From: Wallemia ichthyophaga EXF-994 | Lineage: Eukaryota; Basidiomycota; Wallemiomycetes; Wallemiales; Wallemiaceae | Assembly (NCBI RefSeq): GCF_000400465.1 | Contig: NW_008806274.1 | Span: 62,001 to 126,000 of the forward strand | Direction of reading: 5' to 3' | Length of the DNA stretch: 64,000 nucleotides | Part shown: positions 1 to 13,317 of the stretch, piece by piece | How positions within the stretch are numbered: position 1 is the first letter of the stretch | Layout: every line of letters starts with the position of its first letter | Position numbers and translations under genes: made by a program | The notes under the pieces: generated by a model | Seen by the model: the letters and a program-made list of their open reading frames with translations, nothing else | Database searches by the model: none | Told to the model about the DNA's origin: nothing

Positions 1-1
1 G

Positions 2-1767
<1,766 letters not shown>

Positions 1768-1821
1768 TGTAAGTGGAGGGTATGAGGAATAACCAAGACA
1801 ATAAAATTTTCATTTCTTCCG

Positions 1822-2485
1822 TCATGTCATCTTAAAGTCGTTGTACGCCGACGTAGTAGCTTGCTGGACGTTGTCGAGGGTACTTTCAGGGAGTGTGTCT
1901 ATTTGAGTGGCGGGACACCCGCTGAAGAGGGCGTACGGGGGGATGACGGTGTTAGGAGGGACAACGGAGCCTGGAGTGAGTCTGGCGCAGTCCTTGATAA
2001 CGACGAAACGACCCTGGGGAGAAGGATGTTAGGATAGGTGTATTAGATAAGTGCCACTCCACCCACCACCACACACCCGCGTCCAATGTCGACATAGGAA
2101 CCTACGGCCGCGGCTTCCAACACGGAGTGTGCACCGATTGAAGTATAATCACCAATTTTCATCGGGTAGTAGCTGAAAGTGCCTTTGTATGTCTTGTACG
2201 CCGGCCGCACAACGCAAGCCTCATCGAGGATGGTGTATTTACCAATATTCATGGCTATAGAGGGGGAAGGACCGGCGCGTTTAAGATCGCCGCGGATGAT
2301 GACGTCGGCCTTTATAATTACGTTGCCCGAGAGGACTATGTTGACGGGTGCGCAGATGGTCGCCTTGCGGGAGATTCTGTTGCCTGTGTCCTGTGTGCTG
2401 GGAGATGAGCAAGGAGAATAACAACACGGGAAGCTGCACCCACAGTCTCTATCCATAAAGAATCATTTTTGAATCGCGTCGTCAT
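1822..2485 (-). CDS. Dynactin subunit 5 (p25)
   Basis: Pointed-end subunit of dynactin, the dynein adaptor complex. Exons 2444-2485, 2067-2390 and 1822-2013 give 185 residues, close to the usual ~180. After splicing the N-terminus reads SLWIET-DTGNRISRKA, matching the family's YIET-SGNKVSRQS. The middle shows left-handed beta-helix hexapeptide repeats (IIRGDL, IGDYTSIGAHSVL, VGSYVDIG), and the end carries the VVPP...PPYALFSGCPA block seen in p25. The first coding exon is only 42 bases; the start is chosen because it gives the conserved WIET segment directly. Divergent from MFAP1 with 38 bases between the two start codons; convergent with the kinase, 54 bases apart. Confidence 0.9.
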
Positions 2486-2523
2486 GGATGTTGGCGGGCA
2501 AGGTGGGTTGATAACACACCGCC

Positions 2524-3681
2524 ATGGCCACACTCGCGGAAAAACGGAAACCATCGCTGAAAGTGGCTAAGCCCGCACAGCGATACAGACCTGGACAGAG
2601 ACCGGTGCAGGCGGAGGGGAGCGATGGCAGTGGGAGTGAGAGTGAGGATGAGGAAGAGGAAGACGGCGACGACTATGAGAACGAGAATGGGAATGAGAAT
2701 ATCACTGCTCTTGATACTATCGATCAGGATATAAAGCCTGATATCAAGCCTGATACTCGTAACATGGCTATCAGCACAAATATCAAGGATTTGGATATCG
2801 GCAGAACTCAAGTCAAGCAAGAGTCTGAAACGGGCGATAACCAAGAAATTAGCCAAGAAAGCAGCCAAGAAAGCTCAGAAGAAAGCTCAGAAGAAAGCTC
2901 AGAAGAAGCCCCAGCACCCCGTCTTAAACCAACATTCATACCAAAGTGGGTGCATCCATCTACACACACAGGACCATCTAAGTAGCCACTAACTAGACGC
3001 GCTCGCGAGACCACCCTACAGCAGCAGAAACAGACCCAAGATTCAGAAGAAGCGCAAAGAAAGAGAGAAGAAGCAGATGAAGAGCGGAAACAGGCGTCGA
3101 TTGATATGGTGGCTGACAGTATACGCAGGGAGATGGCAGAGAAGGACGCTACACAGCTCATCCCTGATGTAGACGACACAGATGGTCTTGACCCACAGGC
3201 TGAATTCGACGCTTGGAGGCTGCGTGAATTGAAGCGTATAGAGCGACATGAGGTGGCTAAGAAAATTCGCGATGAAGAGATGGAGGAAATAGAGCGTAGA
3301 CGCGCTATGCCAGAACACGAACGCATCAAGCAAGACACTGCCCTCGCTGAACAGAAGCGCGACGAGAAATACAAAACCAGACAGGGCGGTACTTATATGC
3401 AGAAATTCTGGCATAAAGGTGCTTTCCATCAGGATATGGATGTCTTGAAGAGAGATCTTTCTGGACCTACGGAGAATCAAATCGACCTTGGTAAACTCCC
3501 GCAAGTGATGCAAGTGAGAGATTTCGGTAAGATCAAGCAGACAAAGTATAAGACGCTTAAAGACGAGGATACTAGTGTGCAGAATACTACTAAGAAGAAG
3601 CGCGATGACGTTGGTGATAGTAGATATAGACAGCAGGAGGATATTGATCGGGAGGACAGTAAGCGACAGAAGGTGTCGTAG
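2524..3681 (+). CDS. MFAP1-type pre-mRNA splicing factor
   Basis: Homologue of microfibrillar-associated protein 1, in fact a nuclear component of the spliceosomal B complex. Exons 2524-2945 and 2997-3681 give 368 residues. The N-terminal half is charged and disordered (Glu/Asp runs, then SQESSQESSEESSEE). The C-terminal half carries the family block: KRDEKYKTRQGGTYMQKF, HKGAFHQD, a KRDLSGPT segment and LPKVMQV-like LPQVMQVRDFGKIKQTKY. Human MFAP1 ends the same way (KVMQVKNFGRSGRTKYTHL). An alternative acceptor inside the intron at 2971 exists but breaks the frame. The ATG sits in CCATGG. Confidence 0.88.
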
Positions 3682-3778
3682 TTGTAGTACAGTCGCAATT
3701 GCAGTCACATTATGTACTTGTATTTATATTCATTGTCAGAGTGATGATGCAAAATAATTGAAAACCCCCTAAGCCCCA

Positions 3779-4627
3779 TTAAACACGGCTATTCTCCCCA
3801 GCTGGAACATTAAGTAGTATACCATTACCACCACCATTTCCAGAAGGAAGGAAAGTAACATTTTGATTTGTGCCGTTGGACAATCTAGTAGCGATATCCT
3901 TTGAAGCTTCAATTCTTCTAAGAGTGAGTATAGCCTCACCATACTTATCCATAGCTTTGGAAACAGTCGACGCAGCTTCAGCTTCACCTTCACTCCTGAT
4001 AATGTTAGCTTTTCTCTCCTGATCAGATTTCTCAACAACAAATCTAGCCCTTTCAGCTTCTTGCTGAGCAATTTGCTTCTGTTCGACAGCCTTTGTGAAC
4101 TCTTTACCGAAAGTCATATGAGTGATTGAGACGTCCTCCAATTTGATGTTAAACTCATCGGCTCTTTTGAGAAGATCATCGCGTATACGACTAGAGACAA
4201 CCTCTCTTTGGGTGATTAATTCAGCGGCATCAAACTGAGCAACGATAGCCTTAAGTACTTCGTTACCGATCGAAGGCAGGACTCTTTCTTCATAGTCTAA
4301 ACCCAAACCCTTATAAATTGTAGGCAGTCTTTCAATATCAGGTCTACTAAGGACTCTTAAAGTGAGAGAAACCATTTGTAAATCTTTGGAACCAGTTGTA
4401 GTGGCGATGTTGCGAGGCTTTATACGGCAGTCATAGAGGATTGCTCTTTGTAGCCAGGGGATGAGCAAGTGAGTACCTTCACTAGTCGAAGTATCCTTAA
4501 CACCAGAGAAACGATCGAATAGGACAGCCTTGAAGCCACCGGGGACGTCGTAGATAGAGGATTGTAAGAATGAGACGCCAATAGCAGCGGGTACAAGTAA
4601 TTTAGATAGTGCGTTTGGTAAGGCCAT
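3779..4627 (-). CDS. PHB1: Prohibitin-1
   Basis: Subunit of the ring-shaped prohibitin complex of the mitochondrial inner membrane, which scaffolds respiratory assembly and restrains m-AAA protease. Intronless, 282 residues, the standard length. A short hydrophobic N-terminal anchor (residues ~10-22) precedes the SPFH/Band-7 domain (about 25-190: VLFDRFSGVKD, THLLIPWLQ, RIKPRN) and a coiled coil (EQKQIAQQEAERARFVVEK...KANIIRSEGEAEAA). Divergent from SmG, with 122 bases between starts. The motif TTGATCGT occurs 18-25 bases before the ATG and recurs near other genes here. Confidence 0.97.
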   Translation of the reverse strand: MALPNALSKLLVPAAIGVSFLQSSIYDVPGGFKAVLFDRFSGVKDTSTSEGTHLLIPWLQRAILYDCRIKPRNIATTTGSKDLQMVSLTLRVLSRPDIERLPTIYKGLGLDYEERVLPSIGNEVLKAIVAQFDAAELITQREVVSSRIRDDLLKRADEFNIKLEDVSITHMTFGKEFTKAVEQKQIAQQEAERARFVVEKSDQERKANIIRSEGEAEAASTVSKAMDKYGEAILTLRRIEASKDIATRLSNGTNQNVTFLPSGNGGGNGILLNVPAGENSRV

Positions 4628-4684
4628 TTTGGTGTTGGGAGTTGTTGATCGTTACTTGTTACTGGTTAACCGCCAACTACCACG

Positions 4685-4692
4685 TATAAAAG
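4685..4692 (+). promoter_or_regulatory. TATA-like box before SmG
   Basis: TATAAAAG lies 58 bases before the SmG start codon, on the sense strand, in the short divergent space shared with prohibitin. Position and sequence fit a core promoter; no expression data. Confidence 0.4.
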
Positions 4693-4749
4693 GTTTACTA
4701 GTAAATATTTCTAGTCTTTACATCAAATTAACACTATTAGTTCACAGTC

Positions 4750-5110
4750 ATGTCCGCAAAAATATCAAACCCAGAGTTGAAGAAGGTTGTCCAAGTGATT
4801 TGCTTGTAAATTACTAGCTAACACTCAACAGTACATGGATAAGCGTGTTCTTGTAAATCTACAAGCAAATAGAAAGGTTACCGGGCAATTAAGAGGATTT
4901 GACTTGTTCTTGAATCTAGTGTTGGATGATGCACACGATGAATCTGTTGCGGGTGAAAAGAGCAAGATTGGTCAGACTGTAGGGGGTACAACATATCTAT
5001 TAATCACTATTCACCAAAATCCCCAGGTTATCCGCGGAAACTCAGTAACTTCCATGGAATCACTCGAAGCAATCCCAAAGCAACGGACATGGGGACAAAG
5101 GCAGTATTAA
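4750..5110 (+). CDS. Small nuclear ribonucleoprotein G (SmG)
   Basis: One of the seven Sm proteins that form the ring on U1, U2, U4 and U5 snRNAs. Exons 4750-4785, 4832-4978 and 5027-5110 encode 88 residues (family 75-90). Sm1 motif: YMDKRVLVNLQANRKVTGQLRGFD, with LNLVLDDA following; Sm2 motif: VIRGNSVTSMESLE. The first exon codes only 12 residues (MSAKISNPELKK); the splice is fixed by the ELKK-YMDKR junction, which mirrors human ELKKFMDKK. The second intron splits T-VIRGN. Confidence 0.95.
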
Positions 5111-5203
5111 TATATTAATTAATTTAAATTTTAAAGTATTTTGTACATTTCATCCTTTTTACCTTCCCTTACGTTCAAACTCCCAATAGGTCAAAGAGCT
5201 CAA

Positions 5204-7084
5204 ATGAGAAGACCAATTTCACTCTACTTGCTGCAAGTTTCTTTGTCTATCGCAAGTCCAATAGCCAGTCCTATTACTATTCTCCACAAGGAACATCCCC
5301 CAGGCACAACTCTCTTCTATGTACAACTCATTATCTCAATTTCCTTGGTTCTGTCTGGTGGCTTATTTGCTGGGTCAGTTAGGTTTCGATAAGCCATTTC
5401 CACTCTCACACCACTCCAGTCTCACTCTCGGTATCCTCTCCCTCGATGACTTGAACTTGAAAGTCCTTGAAACTTCGGGCGAATCTCAAACTGAAAGGGA
5501 TCACGCAAAGCGTTTAATTAACCTTTTGTCTCTCGGTAGACATTGGATTCTCTCCGTTCTCCTCCTCTCCAACTCGGTCGTAAACGAAGCACTTCCAATC
5601 TTCCTTGATAGCATCCTTGGCGGTGGTTATGTGGGTTTTACACTTGTTCGTATCGCTCATTTCTCATTCTCCCTCAGTCTGCCATTTTCATTTCCACAGC
5701 TTCTATCTTCATGTTTGGAGAGTGCGTTTTCTGCTATTCCCCCGTTTTAACCACTCTGACTCTCCCACTCCCACAGAATAATACCTCAGTCTATCTGCGC
5801 CAGACACGGCTTAGCCATCGGCTCCTTCTTCTCCCCTCTCGTCTTGATCCTCTGTTACCTCACCTCTCCAATCACATACCCCCTCTCAAAACTCCTTGAT
5901 TTCATTTTAGGCTCTCAGCACGACACTACTTGTCAGTTTCTCTGTTTTTCTTGCCCTTTTGCATATGTCTCACCCATCCTCCAGACAAAAAGGCTGAACT
6001 CAAGTCTTTCTTGAATCTACACAGATATGGCGTTGAGCCTTTACAAGACGACGAGATCAATATCATGGAGGCTTGCTTGTCACTTAATGAGAAGAAAGTC
6101 ATGGACATCATGACCCCCATTGAAGATGTCTACAAATTATCAAGTGATCAAGTTGTCGATGGTGTTGTGATTGACAAAATCTTGCATCACGGTTATTCGA
6201 GAATCCCGATTCACACCCCTAACAATCCTACACGCTTCATTGGTATGCTCCTAGTTAAGAAGCTCATCAAATATGATCCTGAAGATAAGTGGCTTGTCAG
6301 TGACTTTGCGCTGTGTGAGTTTGTTAAAAGCACTCAAGCTACCTGCTAATCTCTCCCCTTTAGCCGTCTTGCCAGAAGCTCTACCAAACATCAGCTGCTT
6401 CCAGGCCTTAGACTACTTCCAGACTGGTCGTGCCCACCTTCTCGTGATTACTGAACACCCAGGTGATCTTCAAGGCAGAGGTGTGCTTGGTGTTGCGACT
6501 CTCGAGGATGTCCTGGAGGAGATTCTTGGGGAAGAGATTATCGACGAGTCTGATAGGTTAGTTATGTGTCTGGATAAAGCGTTTCAACTGACTTGGATAA
6601 TTTGCCCACTCTTAGGATTATGGATAATAGATCGAAAAGACGTGTCGTGCGCACCCACCAATACATCAAGGGTATCTATGAACGTCAGAAAGCAGTCAGG
6701 AGAGGCAGTTTACCAGAATCGAGTACGAAGAGTACAAATTCTAGAGCAGAATCACCAGTCGCCAATTTCAGGAAGAAGCATGGCACGTCTACTCCATCCA
6801 CCAGCACAATGGAGTATGCACGTCCATCTGCGACTGTGATGGACAGCAGTCACCCTATTAGTAGCACCAACACTAACACCAACACTAATACTAACAGCAC
6901 TGTGGCCAATATGTCAAACGAGGATCTAGTGGAGAACCTCACTGACGAGAATACAGCACTCATTAAAAGTCCAGCTGCTAGACATCCAACTAACAGTAGC
7001 AATAGAGCGAAATTCACAACTTCGGTTGTCGGTTCACCTACACACTCTGAAAGAGACAATAACAACTATGGATCCGTTGCTTGA
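5204..7084 (+). CDS. CNNM/Mam3-type membrane protein with CBS pair
   Basis: Member of the cyclin-M/Mam3 family of divalent-metal handling proteins, vacuolar in yeast. Seven exons (5204-5373, 5420-5630, 5678-5721, 5777-5931, 5985-6314, 6364-6556, 6616-7084) give 523 residues. A DUF21 membrane domain opens with LSGGLFAGLTLGILSLD and includes FMFGEIIPQSIC. A CBS-domain pair follows (VMDIMTPIEDVY; YSRIPIHTPN; GVATLEDVLEEILGEEI). The tail is Ser/Asn-rich with NTNTNTN, probably disordered. One exon is only 44 bases, fixed by the FGE-IIPQS junction. Family assignment firm; substrate (Mg, Co or Mn) unknown. Confidence 0.9.
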
Positions 7085-7252
7085 TATGCATTCTAACTTT
7101 ATGATTTACCTTTGATATACTCGCAAACACGTATACACGCGCTTACTAGAAATTACTTTAACATTCAACCATTTTATTGTAAATAATGATGCATATTCAT
7201 ATACAGATTATAAATAAAATTATTAATATGGTGAACGCAATCAAGATGGTGG

Positions 7253-10200
7253 CTACTGCTCGTCTTGATCAGGCATGTGGAACGGGAATTGAGCAAATTG
7301 GTGCTGATCGTGCTGCTGCGAAGCAAGTTGTTGAGCAAATTGCTGAGCTTGCTGGGCCTGTTGAGCTTGTTGAGCCTGTATAATTTGCTGAGGCTGTAAG
7401 AATTGCGGTGGTAGTTGCGGTACTGCTGAAGCTTGAGGTGATGATTTGTTACCAACGTTGATCTTTACTTTAGATGCAGACGCAGACGCAGCATTGGTTG
7501 GAGTACCAGGCTGTGAAGTGCCAGGCGTTCCTGCCTGCGATTGCATTTGCGCTTGTCCTTGCCCTTGAGCTTGGGGAGTACCCAACCCACCAACATTATT
7601 AGCATCAAGTGTAGATGGCAGACCACTCGCGAATCCTGGTGTTGCAGCTACTGTAGGTGTTGGTAACTGTGCAGCTGCACTAGGTGATGGCTGAGCATTA
7701 GGACCGTGGAATTGAGCCCACAGTGGACATTTTCTGTTTGTTTTCATGTGTCCTATTTGTCCACAGTTTCCACATTTACGCGTCGTGTCTGATTTAGTCG
7801 TTGTCTTCATCTGCAGTGGCTCTCCACCGGCTGACGTAAGCTGCTGGTTCTTGCGCTGCAGTCTACGCTCTTGGTTGCGACGCATCAGATTGATCTTTTC
7901 CTCAATCATCTTGGCGCGACGCTTGTCTAACTCTTCATCTCCCGTTGGCTCAATCTTATCGACGTCGAGTGATTGATCTTCGATGATTTGTCTCTTACGT
8001 ACGTATGCACTTATTACTGCCGAGTCCTCAACTATTTCTGTCTGCCAGCTGCCGTTGATCTAGAACATTTGTTAATAGTACACGGCGTGCGATGTGAGTT
8101 ACCCACCAATCTTCTTACTTTGAGCACTTTAGAGCCATGCTGCGACTTGGCCTTCTCTTTCTCTTCGTCTGCTTCCTTCTGCGCACGCTGGTGACTGGCG
8201 AATGCCTCCTCATCCCTCCTGTCGAGCTTTGGTGCAACTGGGTTAGAAAGCGCCTTGAATTGAGCTTTCCAAATTCTGGCTATCTCCTCCTTGTAAACTT
8301 TCTGCTGCTCAGCGACAGTATATCTATGTGCGTGTTTCGGCCTGTTCTCAATATCGGCTCTGACCTTCTCGGGATCTTCACCCGCTCTCAAAAAAATATC
8401 CTTCATAGACACTCTGATAAATGAGAATGCCTCACCCCTCCCACTCGGATCACCCTCTCCATATAGCTTAAGCATAGCTTTCGACTGGGTGGCATTGACG
8501 AAGTTCTTGGTAGTAATCCACGGTGCGAGTTGCTGCTCGATTGATAACTTGGTCTCATCACCTGCCGTCGTGTCCTGATTCTCATCCTCGACATTACCAT
8601 AACCAGCATCGAGCAAGCGACGTTGACCGACTTGCATAGCCTCACACAAAGCCACGTACTCTGGACTTACGAGTTTCAAGATCTCTTCATTCTCCGGTAT
8701 CTTGGCCGTTGGCTTGAGACGCCAGAAACCAGCGTGCTCACCCTTACGGTTGTATTCCATGAATTCTTTCAGACGCTGACGCATCTGCATCTCGTTTTGG
8801 TCCTGAAAGTATTTCCACAATCGGTCGAGAATCAGTCTCTCGCCCTTTGTGCGCTTTAACAGCTTGTATGCAATAGCCTGCAGTCTATACTTGGTGGTGT
8901 TGGTGATCATACGCGAGTGCGGCCCAGGCACTGCAGTAACGGGGTACGTCTGCCCAACGAGAAAGACGTTCTTGATTTCGCGTATAAAGTAGCACGTCTC
9001 GTTCTTGGATGTGGACCTGATCACGAGGAAATCGGTGTGGTTTGGCTGGTGCCTGAAAAGGGGAGCTCTGATTAGGTTATTGTACAGCGTAGGAATTGTC
9101 TGACCCGAGTCTACAAAACCAAGCTTCATGAATGGAGACTCATCCGCAACGTCGAGCACGAACGGCTCACCAAAGTCAGACTTAGGCACATGGTCGTCGT
9201 GCTGGTCTTTTTTGCGGTAGTAGTTGACGAGCACACTGCCCATACCAAAGTTGGACATGATTGATGGATACTCCTCGGAATACTCCCATAATGCGTAGTT
9301 ACTACCATCTTTGAGCGTGAGGTCTTTCGTCGTGTGCAACAACTCAGCTCCACCATCTACCTTGGCTGCGCGTCGCTTCTCTTTGTCCTTCTTCTTTTTG
9401 TTGCTACGCACCTTGGAGAAACGCTGCTCGACGTTGATTGGGAACATGAGAGTAGGACGATGGAAACTGCGTGCTTCATTCTTGCTTAAACGTGTCTTGT
9501 AGAATGGCAGTTGCAGCTTGAGGGCTGGGTATGCATGCTGGACGTCTATCTGAGAGAAAGTCTGTCTGATTCTGTGCTTAGGTGCTGTAACTGACTGCTC
9601 GTAAAGATGGTCATTGGAGAGGTTGAATGGATCAGCTGATGTAGATGTTATTGCATTTGCATTTTGTTGCTCTGTATCTTCATCTAACTCTTCAAACATG
9701 AGAGAAGGATCATTCATGTCGAGTGTGAGCTTTACGAAAGAGTCTTGTGGTTTCATCTTCTCATTGAATATGATAGATTGTGTCCAGTCTTGGTTCATCA
9801 GTGATCCGTTTGGTGGTAGAGTCGCAATCATCGGAATACCATTTTTGATATGTGGGGGAACTGGAGGTCCCGCACTCCACTTAATATTATCCTCCCAGTC
9901 AGCAAGATCGACCAAGCTGAGCTCCTTTGTATCGTTGACATGATCAGGTGTCTCTTTATGCTTGCTCTCAGAGTCGCGGTGGGTATTAGGACTCCAAACT
10001 CTACTGACAAGGTGGTCGAGATGCGTTGGTTTTGGTGCTGTTGGTGGTAAAGCGCGGTTGAAGAGATCTTTAGTAGACGGAGCTTGTTGGAAATGTACGT
10101 GTATGCTAGGTGGCTGGATAGATTTACGATTTGAGTTCATTTTGCGTCTCTTTTGCCCACGATTGGAGAATAGGTGAGTAAAGTTGAGTACCTTTTCAGC

Positions 10201-10772
10201 GTCGAATGCAGGGAAGATTTCTTTGACGTCGATCATTTTGGCATCTTGTTGGGTCGTAGGTTGTTGTGCATCGGGATCGACATCGACGTCGATATCGCGA
10301 TCAACACCGTCATCAACGTCATCATCGGCGTCGTCATCAGCGTCGACGTCCTCATCTGGATGATATGGCTGTTCATCAATGGCGTCGAAGTCGTCGTCGT
10401 AGTCGTCGTCTTCGCCTCTAGCTTTTAGTTGGCTGGGATGAATGACTTCATCAGGAAGATCCTCATCCATATCATCCTCCAAGTCATCACCGACGTTTGC
10501 ATCAATTTGTTCATCGTTACCTGCATCGTCTGCGTCTTCAGCGTCATCACCGAATAGATCATCATTTTCAATTTGATCCTTTGAAATTTTAGAAGAGCCA
10601 CCTAAGCCAAAAGCTTTGAGGTAGCTGGGGTCGTAACCTTCAAGCTCACTTCCGATGAGATCGTTGAGTGCTAGACCACCGAGGGAAGAGATGGCAGAGG
10701 ATTCATCCTAGGATTTGTGAGTGGGTGGAGTGCAGGTAGGTATTCACAGCCACTAACTTGATTATTCCCCAT
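7253..10772 (-). CDS. TAF1: TFIID subunit 1 (TAF1)
   Basis: Largest TFIID subunit, scaffold for TBP and other TAFs at RNA polymerase II promoters. Exons 10758-10772 (15 bases, MGNNQ), 8107-10707 and 7253-8059 give 1140 residues. The N-terminus is very acidic (TBP-binding-like); the DUF3591 core holds LTLKDGSNYALWEYSEE, RSTSKNETCYFIREIKN and GPHSRMITNTTKYRLQAI. A CCHC zinc knuckle (CGNCGQIGHMKTNRKCPLW) and a Gln/Ala-rich tail end it. No bromodomain follows, as in yeast. The tiny first exon is inferred: it has an ATG, a GTTAGT donor, and joins the acidic exon in phase 0 where no other nearby ATG does. Confidence 0.92.
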
Positions 10773-11489
10773 TTCCTTGAATTAATCGATTCAAGGATGA
10801 TGGACGTTGAGTGGAACGAGGAGATGGAGAGAGATGGAGGTACAGCTGAATCTGTAGCAGCAGCAGTAGCAACAGTGATACTATTCGAATTAAATTGAAT
10901 AAAGTATTTCATTTAAATTGATCAAATTCTCAATATTCATCTCAACGATATCAAGCTATTTGTGCTGGAAATTGGATAGTAGATATAGTGTTACGAGTAG
11001 CTTATCAATGATAGCATAGCAGCCACACATGCCTAACACATCCAACAAACCCAGCAAACCCAAACAAAGCCATTCGAACGACGTGGAATTTTAGCGAAAA
11101 AGGAATTAACAGTATAATTATTGAAATAAAGTTAATTTGCACGTAAGTTTAATTAAACTGCATTCAAATGCACGCTCGGGTCGATTAACCGTGGAATCGC
11201 AGTGTCCGTAGATACCGCAGTGGCGTAAAAGTGATGTGAATTGGGTATATATTGAATTCAATACCCACTAAAAACCCATTAGATACAAATCACAGTCTCA
11301 ACCAATTGATGACGCAATATCAGATTTTAGTGCATCGATTTGGTTTAAAATTGGCTTAAAATGAATCGGAATGATCCGGTTTAATACAGATTCTTGTAGA
11401 TTGTATTTTGATTAAAATTTAAATATAAATGATGTTACAAGTGATTCGGAGTTCGTCCAACTCTCTTCAACACCACCAACAAGTACGAT
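10773..11489. other. Divergent intergenic region, TAF1 / GND1
   Basis: 717 bases without a supported gene. AT-rich, containing GGGTATATATTG about 240 bases before GND1 and several TTTAATT/AATTTAAA runs. Probably holds both promoters and the GND1 leader. I see no RNA gene or repeat in it. Confidence 0.5.
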
Positions 11490-13113
11490 ATGTCACAAGA
11501 ATCTGTCGCTGAGTGAGTTTAAATGGTTTATTCAATAATCCCGTCTAACATAAATCCCAGTATCGGTCTGATGTATGTTGAGTGCATGTGCTGTGCTGAT
11601 CACTTACTCACCCACTCACAGCGGCTTAGCCGTTATGGGCCAAAACCTAATCCTCAACATGGCTGATAAGGGCTATCAAGTCGCTGCTTACAATCGTACA
11701 ACTTCCAAGGTTGACGATTTCTTAGCCAACGAGGCACACGGTGTGTCAAACACAGACACGAGAAGCCAGACTAACGGAATCACAGGTAAAGCAATCGTTG
11801 GTGCTCACTCTATTGAGGAATTCTGCAAGCAACTCAAGAGACCACGTAAGATTATTCTTCTCGTCAAGGCTGGTCCTGCTGTTGATTCTTTCATCGATCA
11901 ACTCAAACCTTTCCTTGAAAAGGGCGATATCGTCATTGACGCTGGTAACTCTCACTACCCTGACTCTATTCGTCGCACTCAAGAACTCCAAAAGGAAGGC
12001 CTTCTCTTCGTTGGCTCTGGTGTCTCAGGTGGTGAAGAAGGCGCTCGTTGGGGTCCTTCCATCATGCCAGGTGGTAACCCAGACGCCTGGCCACACATCA
12101 AAGAAATCCTTCAAAAGACTTCTGCTCAAGTAAATGGTAATGAACCTTGTTGCGATTGGGTTGGTGATGAAGGTGCTGGTCACTACGTTAAAATGGTTCA
12201 CAACGGTATCGAATACGGTGATATGCAAGTCCTCGGTGAAGCTTATGATATCCTCCTTCGTGGTGTTGGTTTCTCTCACGATCAAGTTGCTGATGCTTTC
12301 AAGCAATGGAACTCTGGTGTTCTTGACTCCTTCTTGACTGACATCACTGCTCAAATTCTTGAACACAAGACTGACGGTGAAGCTACCGTTGATTCCATCC
12401 TCGATGCCGCTGGTCAAAAGGGTACTGGTAAGTGGACCGGTGTCAATGCACTCGACCTCGGTACACCTGTTACCCTCATCGCTGAAGCTGTCTTTGCTCG
12501 TTGCGTCTCTTCATTGAAGGATGAGCGTCAAACTGCTGCTCAAAAACTCAAGGGACCTGCAAAGGAGCAATTCTCAGGTGACAAAGCTGCTTTCGTCAAT
12601 GACCTCCAACAAGCTCTCTATGGTGCCAAGATTATCTCATACGCTCAAGGTTTCCTTCTCTTCCGTGAAGCTGCTAAGGAATACGGCTGGAAGCTCAACA
12701 ACGCAGGTATCGCAAAGATGTGGCGTGGTGGATGTATCATCAAGTCAGTTTTCCTTGGTGACATCTCCAAGGCATACGAGCGTAACCCACAACTCGAGTC
12801 ACTCTTATTCGATGATTTCTTCGTAAAGGCACTCGAAAACGCTCAAGCTGGATGGAGACGTGTGGTTGCACAAGCTACTCTCTGGGGTATCCCAACACCA
12901 GCACTCTCATCATCCCTCTCTTTCCTCGACTCTTACAGATCTGCTGACCTTCCATCCGCTTCCCTTATTCAAGCTCAACGTGATTTCTTCGGCGCTCACA
13001 CTTTCCAAGTTAAGGACTCGGCCAAATCTGACAAATTCATCAAGGGTCAACCAAACCACTTGAACTGGACCGGTAGAGGTGGACGTGTTGCGTCATCTGC
13101 TTACGCTGCTTAA
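11490..13113 (+). CDS. GND1: 6-phosphogluconate dehydrogenase, decarboxylating
   Basis: Oxidative pentose phosphate enzyme converting 6-phosphogluconate and NADP+ to ribulose-5-phosphate, CO2 and NADPH in the cytosol. Exons 11490-11512, 11561-11572 and 11622-13113 give 508 residues (family ~490). Two introns split the Rossmann start: MSQESVAD-IGL-IGLAVMGQN. Further motifs are GNSHYPD, GVSGGEEGARWGPSIMPGG, VKMVHNGIEYGDMQ, QKGTGKWT and the C-terminal RDFFGAHTF. The second coding exon is 12 bases. Codon use is strongly biased to CTC/GGT/GCT, unlike its neighbours, which suggests high expression. Confidence 0.96.
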
Positions 13114-13317
13114 ACAATGATATAAAGAGATTTTTACTTTTATAATTAATGCAATGCTTTGCAATCTACATGTGAATAGTGATTAGTAATGCCGGCTGTA
13201 AGGATTAATGTGAATGCATTTCGAATAAATATCTATCTATCTATAGTGTAAGTGTAGGTGTGAAGGAAAGGCATATCGTAAGACGTTAGACGTAACAAAC
13301 TAAGTATAGATTACCAC